Of a DNA stretch of 49,059 nt, positions 9,694-18,917 are shown in pieces. Made by a program: the position numbers and the translations under genes. Origin of the DNA: an uncultured Schlesneria sp. (GTDB lineage Bacteria > Planctomycetota > Planctomycetia > Planctomycetales > Planctomycetaceae). Under the pieces are notes generated by a model that was given only the letters and a program-made list of their open reading frames with translations, was not told where the DNA came from and did not search any database. The stretch lies in assembly GCA_903834925.1 (NCBI GenBank), contig CAILLA010000205.1:1-49059 (forward strand), written 5' to 3'. How positions within the stretch are numbered: position 1 is the stretch's first letter; the number at the start of each line of letters is the position of its first letter.

Positions 9694-9880
9694 GAGGCTT
9701 TGCGTCAGACCAAAGTCGCCCTCTCGCTCCGCGAGAGGACAGCCGATTTGCAAAAAAAACTCGATCGGCACTTCTAAGCCTCGACTGATTACAAGGTTCA
9801 TGGCAATTTGGCTTTCTTCTCGCGGAGCGAGAAGGCTACTTTGGAGGAAATCCTCGAACTTGACTCGATGCGTCAAGTTT
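9694..9880 (+). repeat. Foldback element, copy 1
   Basis: Arms 9710-9736 and 9818-9844 are reverse complements over 27 bases with two mismatches (outer CCAAAGT, inner CTCTCGCTCCGCGAGA). Flanks match those of the element at 23694-23917 (AGGCTTTGC.TCAGACC on the left; AAATCCT...GTCAAGTTT on the right), while arm cores differ in a compensating way. No gene is present between 9581 and 10057. Confidence 0.7.
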
Positions 9881-10057
9881 CAGGCCCGCAGAAGTCCGTA
9901 ATCGTGGCTCCCTTCTAGTTTTTGGTTGTCATAACCTACGAGAATCGCTCCAATCTGCATTTGATCTCGCGCAACTTGCGAAGATTTGGTATGCTATTTT
10001 GTTTGGTGGACGCTTCTGTTCGCAAAGTGGTTTTCTCTCCCTGCAGGAGATTTTCTG

Positions 10058-11296
10058 ATGACGTTATCTCGACTGTTAAATTGGACTGCCGTTTTGGTAA
10101 TGGTCTCGGCAGCGATCATCGCGCCGTTTTCCGTTGGCGCGTGTCCCTTTTGTTCGGCACCTTCCCTGACACTCTCAGAACAGGTCGCTCAATCGGATGC
10201 GGTTGTTCTGGTGAAGTGGGTGGGTGGCCAACCAGCGAAAATCTCTGACGCGGGTTCCACCGACTTTGAAGTTGTCGACATTGTTCATCAGCCCGATGGT
10301 GGAAAGCTGGCCAAAGGTGGTAAGATTTCGCTCGTTCGCTATCGATCGGCCAAACCGGGTGACCAGTTCATGCTGTTCGGCACCAAGGTCGAATCGGTGA
10401 TCGAATGGGGTAGCCCGCTGGAAGTCAGCAAGGTCGCTTACGACTACATGCGGAACTCGCCCAAACCAAGCCTACCTGCTGGCGAACGCTTGGCATTCTT
10501 CCTGAAATATCTTGAAACCGATGACAAAATGATTTCCGACGATGCGTTTGGCGAATTTGCCAACGCCGCGTACGCCGATGTTGCCAAGCTCAACAAGCAA
10601 TTGCCTCGTGAAAAGCTGCGGAAGTGGTTGACTTCAAAAGACGTGTCGCCCGGCCGAACAGGCTTGTACGGGATGATGCTCGGACTTTGTGGTAACGCAG
10701 ACGATGCCAAATTGATGGAAGAAAAGATTGTCGAACAGACCGATGAGTTTCGATTGGGCGTCGACGGAATCATGGGTGGCTATCTGCTGATCACGGGCGA
10801 AAAGGGTTTGGAGCTGATCGAAAAGCAAAAGCTGACAAACTCAAAAGCCCCGTTCAGTGAGACCTATGCCGCCATGCAGGCTCTGCGGTTTATGTGGCAA
10901 TATGGCGATGGTCGCATCTCGATCGATCGATTACGTCAGTCGATGCGACTGCTACTTGATCGACCGGAACTTGCCGATCTCGTCATCGCTGACCTGTCAC
11001 GAATGAAGGACTGGTCCGTGCAAGATAAGTTAATGAGTCTGTACGACGCAGAGGAAAACATCCCCTCGGTGAAACGAGCCATTGTCCGTTACATGCTGTC
11101 GAGCACCAAAGACACAGGCGAAAAAAAGCCGGAATCGACGGACTCAACGGGCGCATCGTCCGGTCCTGCAGCGACATCAAAAGAAGTCGTTGAACTACCC
11201 GCCCATGTCCTGAAAGGCCAGAAGTGCCTGGAAGAACTGGAACGCAAGGACCCGAAGACCGTCAATGAAGCCAAGCGATTTTTCCTGCTGAAGTGA
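10058..11296 (+). CDS. CPFC-motif secreted protein, tandem paralogue 1
   Basis: 412 residues. ATG 10058 is preceded by AGGAGA about eight bases upstream, a clear Shine-Dalgarno; the frame is open further 5' but begins less well. A signal peptide (LLNWTAVLVMVSAAIIAPFSVGA) ends right before CPFCSAPSLTLSEQ. The mature part has an N-terminal beta-rich region (about 40-125), then helical repeats including ERLAFFLKYLETDD, SDDAFGEFANA, GLYGMMLGLCGN and GVDGIMGGYLLITG. The next gene is clearly its paralogue. Function unknown; CxxC could bind metal or form a disulfide after export. The C-terminus is lysine-rich. Confidence 0.8.
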   Translation: MTLSRLLNWTAVLVMVSAAIIAPFSVGACPFCSAPSLTLSEQVAQSDAVVLVKWVGGQPAKISDAGSTDFEVVDIVHQPDGGKLAKGGKISLVRYRSAKPGDQFMLFGTKVESVIEWGSPLEVSKVAYDYMRNSPKPSLPAGERLAFFLKYLETDDKMISDDAFGEFANAAYADVAKLNKQLPREKLRKWLTSKDVSPGRTGLYGMMLGLCGNADDAKLMEEKIVEQTDEFRLGVDGIMGGYLLITGEKGLELIEKQKLTNSKAPFSETYAAMQALRFMWQYGDGRISIDRLRQSMRLLLDRPELADLVIADLSRMKDWSVQDKLMSLYDAEENIPSVKRAIVRYMLSSTKDTGEKKPESTDSTGASSGPAATSKEVVELPAHVLKGQKCLEELERKDPKTVNEAKRFFLLK

Positions 11297-11351
11297 ATTC
11301 GTCTTGGCGAGCCGGGCGGTGTAAACCCCCGGATTTTTCGCGTTTGTTAGA

Positions 11352-11449
11352 GGGGATCGGGCGTTCAAATTTCAAAATTGGTCTGTTGATCAACTTTTTG
11401 ATGGAAGTCGCTTTACCGGCCAATTTTGAAATTTGAACACCCGACCCCA
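11352..11449. repeat. Large imperfect inverted repeat between the CPFC paralogues
   Basis: Arms 11363-11381 and 11420-11438 are perfect 19-base reverse complements, AT-rich (GTTCAAATTTC...), with weaker GGGGATCGGG/CCCGACCCC outer extensions and a 38-base loop. It could terminate the upstream gene or be a small palindromic mobile remnant. No U-tract directly follows. Confidence 0.65.
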
Positions 11450-11484
11450 GAACAACCACGCCTCCCATTACACTGGGGATCAGA

Positions 11485-12729
11485 ATGCCAGGGAATCGGC
11501 GTTTTTCATTGATCGGATTCGTTGCCTCGATTGCGGTCGCAACCGCGTTCATTGTTCACGCGTGCCCGTTTTGCCCACCGACGGATGCAACACTCAGCGA
11601 AAAACTCGCTCAAGCCGACGCCGCATGCGTCGTCAAGTTCCTGAGTTCTGTCGACGGTGAAGAATTGTCGATGCAGAAGACGACGTTTCAGGTCCTGAAG
11701 CAAATGAGGCCCTCGGATTCGTACAAGCCCTCGGCAAAAATCGAAATCCCAATCGGCGTCACCGGCAAACCAGGCGACTTGTTCATGCTGATGGGCCAAC
11801 TGAAAAATGGCGAAATGGAGTGGAGCCTGCCGATCGAAATGGACGAACTTGGCCGTGAAGAAAAATACCTTCGAAATGCACCCGCTCTGGAAAGTCCACC
11901 TGTCGAACGGCTTGCCTATTTCCTGAAGTTTCTAGACGACAACAACAACACGATTTCAACCGATGCGTTCAGTGAATTTGCCCGAGCGAAATTCGAGGAT
12001 GTTGAACAACTCGCTCCACAGGTTTCACGAGCCAAAGTCAGAGGCTGGCTGGAAGATCCAAATCGCCAACTGGTTGTTCGTCGAGCGTTTTACGGGATGC
12101 TGCTGGGACTTTGTGGAAACGACGACGACGCGGAATATCTCAAGCGTCGAATCCAGACGATCGACCCCGACGACAACCGGATCGGCATTGATGGTTTGAT
12201 GGGAGGTTATTTATTGCTGCGCGGCGATGCCGGGTTGCAGTCGATGATCGTGCAAAAGATCGACTCGCTTCCTGCGAAATTGTCGAATGACCAACTGTCA
12301 GACCTAAATGGTATGCGAATGACCCTCATCTTTTTGTGGGATTATCGGCGAAGCCAGTTTGGTGAAGAGTCCCTTCGAGCAGCGATGCGACGATTCTTGA
12401 ACCGTCCCGAACTTGCCGACCTGGCCGTGGTCGATCTGGCTCGGTGGAAGGACTGGAAACCGCTCGATCAACTGATTGCTGCCTACGGCCGTGCACCCTG
12501 GGATTCCCGATCGGCAAAAGAAAAGATCGTCGCGTATGCTCTCAGTTGCCGAAAAGACGTCCGCTCCGGGGCAGGTGCGAAATTGCCAGATCACGCGGCA
12601 AAAGCCCAGTCGTTCCTTGACAGCCTTGACCCGGAATTCGTCCAATCGGTGAAACAAGCGGGAGGCGGTTTGGCGCCTGCAAGCAAAACGCCGCCAAAAG
12701 CCAAACAGCCCGATGCGACTTCCAATTGA
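11485..12729 (+). CDS. CPFC-motif secreted protein, tandem paralogue 2
   Basis: 414 residues, same order of landmarks as the preceding gene: signal peptide (SLIGFVASIAVATAFIVHA), CPFCPPTDATLSEKLAQADA, ERLAYFLKFLDDNNNTISTDAFSEFARA, AFYGMLLGLCGNDDD, GIDGLMGGYLLLRG and LRAAMRRFLNRPELADLAVVDLARWKDW. The shared words show a tandem duplication with substantial divergence. No known domain is recognised. Likely periplasmic or surface-exposed. The tail is rich in Lys-Pro-Ala. The inverted repeat upstream separates it from its twin, so co-transcription is uncertain. Confidence 0.8.
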   Translation: MPGNRRFSLIGFVASIAVATAFIVHACPFCPPTDATLSEKLAQADAACVVKFLSSVDGEELSMQKTTFQVLKQMRPSDSYKPSAKIEIPIGVTGKPGDLFMLMGQLKNGEMEWSLPIEMDELGREEKYLRNAPALESPPVERLAYFLKFLDDNNNTISTDAFSEFARAKFEDVEQLAPQVSRAKVRGWLEDPNRQLVVRRAFYGMLLGLCGNDDDAEYLKRRIQTIDPDDNRIGIDGLMGGYLLLRGDAGLQSMIVQKIDSLPAKLSNDQLSDLNGMRMTLIFLWDYRRSQFGEESLRAAMRRFLNRPELADLAVVDLARWKDWKPLDQLIAAYGRAPWDSRSAKEKIVAYALSCRKDVRSGAGAKLPDHAAKAQSFLDSLDPEFVQSVKQAGGGLAPASKTPPKAKQPDATSN

Positions 12730-12774
12730 AACTGCCAATCGGCCCCTGATTCAGGGTGACGAAAAGAAAAATCC

Positions 12775-13956
12775 ATGTTCGATCTCCCAGCAATTCAAGC
12801 CGCGATCCGTGACAGCCAGCTCGATGGATGGCTCCTTTACGATTTTCGAGCCAGCAATATTCTCGCTCGGCGCATCCTGCAGTTTGCTGACGGACCAGCC
12901 GGGTCACGTCGATGGATGTATTTTATTCCAAGTGAAGGCTCTCCGAAGAAACTGGTTCATCGCATTGAGTCTGGTGCACTCGATCATTTGCCCGGTGACA
13001 AACAGGTTTTTCTGAAGTGGCAAGAGTTCGAAGCGGGAGTCGCAAGTCTTGTCGCTGGCCGCAAACGAGTGGCGATGGAATATTCTCCACGTAACGGAAA
13101 CCCCTACATTTCTCGCGTTGACGCCGGAACCGTCGAACTGGTTAAGGCCAGTGGAGTCGATGTCATTCCCTCGGGCGACCTGATTCAGTTGTTCGAAGCG
13201 GTCTGGGATGACGCCCAATGGGCGATGCATCTTGAAGCAAGTCGTCACACCGATTCAGCCTATGTGGCGGCGTGGAGCTTCATCGCCAATGAGATCCGAT
13301 CACGCGGCGAGACAACCGAAGCCGCCGTCCGCGATGTGATCATGGCTCATTTCGCAAAAAACGGCTTAACCACGTATCACCCGCCGATTGTCGGAGTGAA
13401 TGCCAACAGTGGCGATCCACACTATGAAACAGGAACGACTCCGATCCACAAAGGTGACTTTGTCCTTGTCGACCTGTGGGCCAAACTCGACAAACCACGA
13501 GCCGTCTACAGCGATTTGACACGCACCGGCTTCGTGGGCGATACGGTCCCTGCGAAATACGAAACGATTTTTCAGATCGTCGCGGCAGCACGGGATGCGG
13601 CGATACAACTTGTTCGCGACCGTTTCGCAGCGAAACAGGTTTTGCAAGGCTTCGAAGTCGACGACGCAGCACGGCACGTCATCGAAAAGGCAGGCTACGG
13701 CGAATACTTCGTTCACCGGACGGGCCACAGCATCGGCCAGGAAACCCACGGCAACGGAGCGAACATAGACAACCTGGAAACCCACGAAACTCGCCGAATC
13801 CTCCCCGGCTGCTGTTTTTCAATTGAGCCAGGAATCTACCTCCCTGAATTCGGCGTCCGCAGTGAAGTCGACGTATTCGTCGACCGAACATGCCAGGTCC
13901 ACGTCACAGCCGGCGAACTTCAAAAGTCAGTCATCCCAATCCTGAAAGATTTTTGA
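12775..13956 (+). CDS. M24-family metallopeptidase (Xaa-Pro aminopeptidase-like)
   Basis: 393 residues. The N-terminal creatinase-like domain (about 1-155) precedes the pita-bread fold. The five metal ligands are visible: D233 (VLVDLWAK), D247 (YSDLTRTGF), H318 (HRTGHSIGQETHG), E351 (FSIEPGIYLPEFG) and E364 (GVRSEVDVFV). It should remove N-terminal residues before proline, or cleave Xaa-Pro dipeptides, in the cytoplasm; no signal peptide. It starts 45 bases after the CPFC paralogue, so may share a transcript. It converges with the glycine-rich gene 18 bases downstream. Exact substrate cannot be told from the sequence. Confidence 0.9.
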   Translation: MFDLPAIQAAIRDSQLDGWLLYDFRASNILARRILQFADGPAGSRRWMYFIPSEGSPKKLVHRIESGALDHLPGDKQVFLKWQEFEAGVASLVAGRKRVAMEYSPRNGNPYISRVDAGTVELVKASGVDVIPSGDLIQLFEAVWDDAQWAMHLEASRHTDSAYVAAWSFIANEIRSRGETTEAAVRDVIMAHFAKNGLTTYHPPIVGVNANSGDPHYETGTTPIHKGDFVLVDLWAKLDKPRAVYSDLTRTGFVGDTVPAKYETIFQIVAAARDAAIQLVRDRFAAKQVLQGFEVDDAARHVIEKAGYGEYFVHRTGHSIGQETHGNGANIDNLETHETRRILPGCCFSIEPGIYLPEFGVRSEVDVFVDRTCQVHVTAGELQKSVIPILKDF

Positions 13957-13974
13957 TGAGTCGAAGCCGAGATC

Positions 13975-15894
13975 TTACTTCTTGAAATCCAGTCCCGGAT
14001 CGTCCGGAGCACCGCCATACAACTTGAAGTTGAAGCCGTTGTCCGACAGCGCCACGAGTCCGGGCATTTGTGCGCCGTCCGCTCTCTCGAGGACGAGGAT
14101 CGCGCCGTCGACTTTGTATTTCCCTCCGAATTCCTGCTTCTTTCCTCCTTGCTCATACGACCATGTGAACTTGGAATCGGCCGTCAAGTCGAGGGAAAAC
14201 GTTGGTCCGTCAGGGCGTTTGGCCGTCCATTTGCCGACGATCTTGGCTGCGTCGATCGGTTGAGGTGCGACCGGTTGATTGCCTGACGATTGAGCGTCGG
14301 GGGGTTGGGGAGTCGGTTGATCTGTTCCTTTTGCTGCGGGATCGTCCTGCACGAGTTTGAGAAGTTGTGCCGAGAGTTGATCGTTCGGCAGAAGTTTCAC
14401 GACTTCTTCGTACTGTTTGCGGGCCGCATCGGGGTGTCCGCACGCGATATAGTGGTAAGCCAGAACGAATCGCGCGTCGGCGGCGGATGGATTGACTTTG
14501 ACATAACTCTCCAGCGCTCTTAACTGTTCGGTATAGGTCGTTACGCTGGTATACATGCTGCCGAGGGTCGTCCAGTCCCATCCGGGTCCAGCCGACAGCA
14601 CGGCATAAAGTGTTGCCGCGGCCTGCTTGTAGTCTTTCGTCGCAAAGAAAATGAGAGCACGAAACTCGTGCAAGGCGGCGTCTTTTGGCAGAGCCTTAAT
14701 CGCCGCGTCGATTTCACGCGACGCAGTCGCATAGTCTCCCTGTTGAAAGGCGGAACGGGCCGAATTCATGTGTGCCGTCCCCTCCTGCACTTCGGGCGAG
14801 GACGATTGATCATTTGCGGCAGGAATGGCAGCGTCAGTGGTTTCCACGGTCGCTGTGGCAGTGTCGGCTGGCTGCTGGTTGATTACCGTGATGGGCTGAG
14901 AATAGTCGTAATACGTCGAAGTATTGCCGCCACTGACATAGTAGGGATTGCTGTAACTTGCATAACCCGAATCGAACATGATCGAGCCGAGTGCCCAGGT
15001 ACCGAGGCCCCAGGCGACGGGTGCGGCATACCAGGGACGTCCCCAATATCCCCCCCAGCCGCCGTGCCAGTAGCCACCCCATCCGCCATTCCAGTAGCCG
15101 TGGTTGTACCCATTCGCGTAACCGTGTGCCCAACCATTCCAGTACCCCCCACCACCGGGATGGTTCCAATTACCATTCCAATTGCCATGCTGCCAGTTGT
15201 TGTAATACGGACGATTGGTGGAAATGTTAATGTTATTGTGGATATTGTTGAAATTGTTATTTCCGATCTGGCCGATGTTCGTGCGGTTTCCGATATTCGT
15301 GCGATTGCCGATGTCGGTACGGTTCCCGATGTCGGTACGGTTACCGATGCCTCCACCGATATTCGTGCGGTCGCCAATTCCACCGTTGATGTTGGGACGC
15401 AGCCCACCCTGATTCCCTCCTGCGAATGGATTGCGTTCGCCGTTTAATCCGCCGCCGAAGCGATTTCCACCGCCATCGAATTGGGGCCGATTTCCACCAC
15501 CAAAATTCGGCTGGTATGATCCGCCGCCGATTGGATGACTGAACGAAGGACTGTGATTTGAGATATTGCCGAAGTCCGGTCGTGCACCACCTCCGAAGTT
15601 CGAACCTCCGCCCATCCCGCCACCAAAGTTCGGCCGCTCGCCTCCGCCCATCCCGCCGCTGAAGCCCCCGCCGCCACCGAAGTTGGGACGTGCTCCTCCT
15701 CCACTAAATCCGCCACCGCCAAATCCACCACCACCTCCACCAAAGCTCGGTCGAGCTCCTCCGCCGAAACCTCCACCGCCCCCACCGAAGCCGCCGCCGC
15801 CGCCGCGACCGCCGAAACCACGCGCGAAGACCGCTTCGGACGGTATCAACATCGCCGCAGACAATAAGACGGCGCACACTGAATTGATTCTCAT
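13975..15894 (-). CDS. Secreted glycine-rich TPR protein
   Basis: 639 residues. I chose ATG 15894 because it begins a signal peptide (VCAVLLSAAMLIPSEAVFARG). Residues about 27-210 are extreme glycine/phenylalanine repeats (GGGGGFGGG, RPNFGG), then NRTDIGNRTNIG repeats and a Trp/Tyr/Asn/Gly-rich stretch (NWNHPGGGGYWNGWAHGYANG). A hydrophobic patch (WGLGTWALGSIMFDSGY) and TPR-like helices follow (GDYATASREIDAAIKALPKDAALHEFRAL). The C-terminal ~75 residues form a small beta domain (KIVGKWTAKRPDGPTFSLDL). Probably cell-envelope associated; function unknown. The long plus-strand open frames opposite it are composition shadows. Confidence 0.8.
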   Translation of the reverse strand: MRINSVCAVLLSAAMLIPSEAVFARGFGGRGGGGGFGGGGGGFGGGARPSFGGGGGGFGGGGFSGGGARPNFGGGGGFSGGMGGGERPNFGGGMGGGSNFGGGARPDFGNISNHSPSFSHPIGGGSYQPNFGGGNRPQFDGGGNRFGGGLNGERNPFAGGNQGGLRPNINGGIGDRTNIGGGIGNRTDIGNRTDIGNRTNIGNRTNIGQIGNNNFNNIHNNINISTNRPYYNNWQHGNWNGNWNHPGGGGYWNGWAHGYANGYNHGYWNGGWGGYWHGGWGGYWGRPWYAAPVAWGLGTWALGSIMFDSGYASYSNPYYVSGGNTSTYYDYSQPITVINQQPADTATATVETTDAAIPAANDQSSSPEVQEGTAHMNSARSAFQQGDYATASREIDAAIKALPKDAALHEFRALIFFATKDYKQAAATLYAVLSAGPGWDWTTLGSMYTSVTTYTEQLRALESYVKVNPSAADARFVLAYHYIACGHPDAARKQYEEVVKLLPNDQLSAQLLKLVQDDPAAKGTDQPTPQPPDAQSSGNQPVAPQPIDAAKIVGKWTAKRPDGPTFSLDLTADSKFTWSYEQGGKKQEFGGKYKVDGAILVLERADGAQMPGLVALSDNGFNFKLYGGAPDDPGLDFKK

Positions 15895-15949
15895 GGCTTG
15901 ATTCTCTTGATGAGCCTGATGCTGTTGAATTCGTAAAGTTGCAATGTGT

Positions 15950-17017
15950 TTATTCTGCCGGACGCGGAGGCCGTCGTTTGACAATAATCTCGCCAATATC
16001 GGCTATTGGCTCGCCATCAATGATGCGATTGATTGATCCCCAAGCGATCGTGTCGGCGTCGACGGGGCGGTAATAATTGGTCGACGAGCCGGTTTCGCCG
16101 TTTGCCGTCGCCCCCTGCATTTTGACGATCCAGCGATCACCTTCACGCACCCAGAATCCTGTGGAATGGCCTCCGTGCGAGTCAAAGATCCATGATTGAA
16201 ATTGTTTCGTCACCGCGCTCCAGCCAATGCGGACCGTTCCGGACATCGCAATCCGACCGGCAACGTTGACCTCGAACTTCTGGACCAGAAAATTGCCGTT
16301 GTCGTGCCATTGGCAGACCGTATGCACAACGGATTCAGGACTTTCATCAATCCAATCGCCGATTAGCCACGACAGATCTCGTTCAAGATGGTCATGCGGC
16401 GACAACGCTGTGGGCGGCGCGCTCCAGTCGCGAACGCAGGCAAGTTGCCAAGCCCCGTCGAGCCTTACATGGATGGCGACGTATTCGGTGGCGTCTTCAG
16501 GATCATCCTTGGAATTTTTGGACCGTGTGGTCCCTTCTTCAATTGCCAGCATCGGAGTCAGGACGCGGATCGATTTGACATCCACCTCCATCGAGGCGTC
16601 AGGAAAACTCTTGAACACGTTCGCAAACGTTTCTTCGATCTTCTCGCGTCCCTTCACGGTTCTGTCGTTCTCATCGATCATCTCCGCCTTCGGTGAAAAC
16701 AGCGCCGCCAGCCCCTTGGAGTCATGTGCGTTGTACAACTTCGTGAACGCTGCCGCACTGGCGCGGATCGCTTTTTCCTCCGAGTCTTCCGGGGTCGCTG
16801 CGCCGCGCGGCGCTGCGGCCTCGGCAGGCTTGTTCACTGCGTCAGCTGGCTTGCTGCCGGCGTCAAGCTTGGGAACGGCTTTGGGTGTTGCGTCACCAGC
16901 TGCCACTCCTTTTTTGATCGAGTCGACCTGTTTGTCACGAATCTGCCCTTGGGCCAAGTAACCACCACAAGCAACAAAGACGATCGAAGTGACGATAATT
17001 CCGCGATTGATACCCAT
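15950..17017 (-). CDS. Exported SnoaL/DUF4440-like protein
   Basis: 355 residues from ATG 17017, which begins a signal peptide (GIIVTSIVFVACGGYLAQG). A Lys/Ala/Pro linker precedes an NTF2-like domain typical of the SgcJ/EcaC (DUF4440) family: FTKLYNAHDSKGLAALFSPKAEMIDENDRTVKGREKIEETF. A second beta-rich half follows (HLERDLSWLIGDW, WVREGDRWIVKMQG, STNYYRPVDADTIAWGSINRI). Family members are small hydrolase/isomerase-like or binding folds with no fixed reaction. It lies 55 bases upstream of, and in the same direction as, the glycine-rich gene, so the two may be co-transcribed. Confidence 0.8.
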   Translation of the reverse strand: MGINRGIIVTSIVFVACGGYLAQGQIRDKQVDSIKKGVAAGDATPKAVPKLDAGSKPADAVNKPAEAAAPRGAATPEDSEEKAIRASAAAFTKLYNAHDSKGLAALFSPKAEMIDENDRTVKGREKIEETFANVFKSFPDASMEVDVKSIRVLTPMLAIEEGTTRSKNSKDDPEDATEYVAIHVRLDGAWQLACVRDWSAPPTALSPHDHLERDLSWLIGDWIDESPESVVHTVCQWHDNGNFLVQKFEVNVAGRIAMSGTVRIGWSAVTKQFQSWIFDSHGGHSTGFWVREGDRWIVKMQGATANGETGSSTNYYRPVDADTIAWGSINRIIDGEPIADIGEIIVKRRPPRPAE

Positions 17018-17370
17018 GGTGCCTGCTGCAAAAAGGGAACTCGAAACGACCGGGAAAGTGCGGATGTGGCACCGTCCCGACACCGGCTAATTATAGTCTG
17101 GAAGTCAATGCCACGCGAGGATCGGCTTCTCGGTGAAACTTGCGTACCGCGATCCCAGATTGGTTTTGAAGAATATCTCGGATCGAACCGGTTTCACGCT
17201 TTCGAAGGATCTTGGCGTCGTTCGCTGCCAACTCCTCGTACCGCTGGAGAAACCTGAGACGCGGCCATCACTATGCCTTATTTTTCTTGTGGAATTTCTT
17301 TCTTGGCGGTCTAGAACCTCGTGCGTCTGAAAACACTCCAACACCCGATCAATGTAATAGAAAATTGGCT

Positions 17371-18252
17371 ATGAACGTCAACTCATTGTACAAACTGATC
17401 AATCGTCATCGTCTTGGCTGGCTCTGCGGTATTTCTGCTGGCTTGCTGGCTTGCTCGTCCGCCTCTGCCGGGTTGATCTTAACGTCGGGCACAGACTCTA
17501 CTGCCACCGGTGCCAGTGGTTACGCCGCTGTCCGAGATCGAAATTTCTCTAACGCGAGTGGTGCCAACGGAACCGTTTACGTCGGAAACCAGAGCGCCTT
17601 AGGGAGCAGCGGTGCACGCGGAAACAACACGAGTGTTGCCTGGTCTCAACAAACATACAATTTCACCTACACTTACGATCCGACTCACGGCATCGCTGCA
17701 ACCACATGGACGGGTCAGACAACGGGGACGACAAACACTTCTTTCCAAAGCATTACAGTTCCGTCCGCCACAGCCAACGAGTTGTCGATTTTTGGGAAAA
17801 ATTCTGGCGCTGGTGCGCTAACGCTGAAACTCGACTCGATCAATTCCGTGGGTAATGGTGGCGTTTTGTCCGGAACTGGAGGTTCTGTTGCGGTCACCGG
17901 AGGACAATCACTTTTCACGGGGATCCAGGATTCAACTGGTGTATTATCGTCAAACATCAGCAGTTGGACCGTTCAAAATAATTCCTCCGTCAACGCCTAT
18001 TTGTATGGAGAGAATCTCTTTAATTCCGGCTTTGAATTGTTTGGGACATTAACGGTGGGCGCGCCAATCAATTCATTAAATTACGGCAATAATGAAGGGA
18101 GCAAGTTTGAAATTGACCTGGCCCATGCTGCGACTCCGCCTGCTGCGGTCCCAGAGCCAAGTACCATCAGTCTCGCAGCTCTTGGGGTCGCCGCTGTGGC
18201 TGTACTTCGATGGCGCAAACGAAATCGAACCGTTGCTCAGCCTGCGACATGA
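17371..18252 (+). CDS. PEP-CTERM surface/secreted protein 1
   Basis: 293 residues. Start ATG 17371 begins a signal peptide (GWLCGISAGLLACSSASAG). The C-terminus is a canonical PEP-CTERM sorting signal: VPEPSTISLAALGVAAVAVL then RWRKRNR. Such proteins are processed by an exosortase-type system and delivered to the envelope or extracellular matrix. The middle is Thr/Ser/Gly/Asn-rich beta sequence with no known domain. A strong hairpin terminator lies about 165 bases downstream. The exosortase itself is not in this window. Confidence 0.85.
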   Translation: MNVNSLYKLINRHRLGWLCGISAGLLACSSASAGLILTSGTDSTATGASGYAAVRDRNFSNASGANGTVYVGNQSALGSSGARGNNTSVAWSQQTYNFTYTYDPTHGIAATTWTGQTTGTTNTSFQSITVPSATANELSIFGKNSGAGALTLKLDSINSVGNGGVLSGTGGSVAVTGGQSLFTGIQDSTGVLSSNISSWTVQNNSSVNAYLYGENLFNSGFELFGTLTVGAPINSLNYGNNEGSKFEIDLAHAATPPAAVPEPSTISLAALGVAAVAVLRWRKRNRTVAQPAT

Positions 18253-18417
18253 GTCCGGAGTGTGGTTTCTCTCGCGACGTCACGAACCAATAAACTTCGT
18301 CGCTTGTGTTCACAAGGAGATGGTTCCTGAGTTCGTCACACTGGATACGGGTTTTGATCAACACCTTGCTTACCCTAGAACGACGCAAATTGACGGTTGC
18401 TGCAAATCCAAAATATC

Positions 18418-18461
18418 AACGAAGAAACCCCGGAATCTGCAAATTCTGGGGTTTCTTCGTT
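18418..18461 (+). terminator. Rho-independent-like terminator after PEP-CTERM gene 1
   Basis: AACGAAGAAACCCC.GAAT pairs with ATTC.GGGGTTTCTTCGTT around a short loop, giving a stem near 18 bp with a T-rich right arm and following TTTG. Placed 165 bases after the stop at 18252. Confidence 0.7.
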
Positions 18462-18782
18462 TGTGTTGAAGGCTTCCTAACGGGTGCTGAAGGACGGCTT
18501 GTGATTGATTTATTGGGGCCGGTCCTTTCGGCCGGTTTTCATGCCCCCCTCTTCGCAATCTAAACGCCGCCGATTACGGTGTTCCACAGCACCGAAAACG
18601 TGTTGTGGCAATCGAGGGACTCGGTTGGAGTCCGCGTTTTCCCGAACCGACGCACAGGGAACGTGTTGCGCCGGGCTCGATCCTGGGTGCCCAAGGCTTA
18701 CCGCAAACTCCCACATTGGCTGACGCCCTAACGGCAACGCCAGGATTTTTCTTCGGGAAAACAATGGTTCGAACGAAATTTT

Positions 18783-18821
18783 GTGCCACTGAATGACCGT
18801 CTTCGGTCACTCAGTGCTCTT
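18783..18821 (-). repeat. REP-like hairpin, copy A
   Basis: Read on the minus strand: AAGAGCACTG, variable stem, GAAGAC loop, complementary stem, CAGTGGCAC. Same frame of conserved ends and loop as copies B and C, with a different but self-complementary stem. Confidence 0.65.
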
Positions 18822-18841
18822 TGAAGCCAACGAAAATTGCG

Positions 18842-18880
18842 AAGAGCACTGCGTCGGAGAAGACTCCGATGCAGTGGCAC
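18842..18880 (+). repeat. REP-like hairpin, copy B
   Basis: AAGAGCACTG, stem CGTCGGA, loop GAAGA, stem CTCCGATG, CAGTGGCAC. Convergent with copy A inside the 19-bp inverted repeats. Confidence 0.65.
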
Positions 18881-18917
18881 GTCACTCAGTACCGTTTTGA
18901 AAAATCCTGGCGTTGCC

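Larger units (their letters stand above)
18733..18917. repeat. MITE-like element with 19-bp inverted ends and REP doublet
   Basis: Perfect 19-base inverted repeats at 18733-18751 and 18899-18917 (GGCAACGCCAGGATTTTTC and its complement) bound a 185-base segment containing two REP-like hairpins in opposite orientation (18783-18821 and 18842-18880). The nested complementarity would fold into a branched structure. No open frame of note. Confidence 0.65.

Noticed and set aside
14668-15901. Long plus-strand open frames rich in Pro, Val, Ile or Arg opposite the glycine-rich gene
   Set aside because: They mirror the GC-skewed glycine repeats of the minus-strand gene, which has a signal peptide and TPR-like helices; the plus frames have no start context or family features.
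18550-18800. Short frames on both strands between the terminator and the MITE-like unit
   Set aside because: Overlapping frames on both strands with no ribosome site or family signature; the region is better explained by non-coding repeats.
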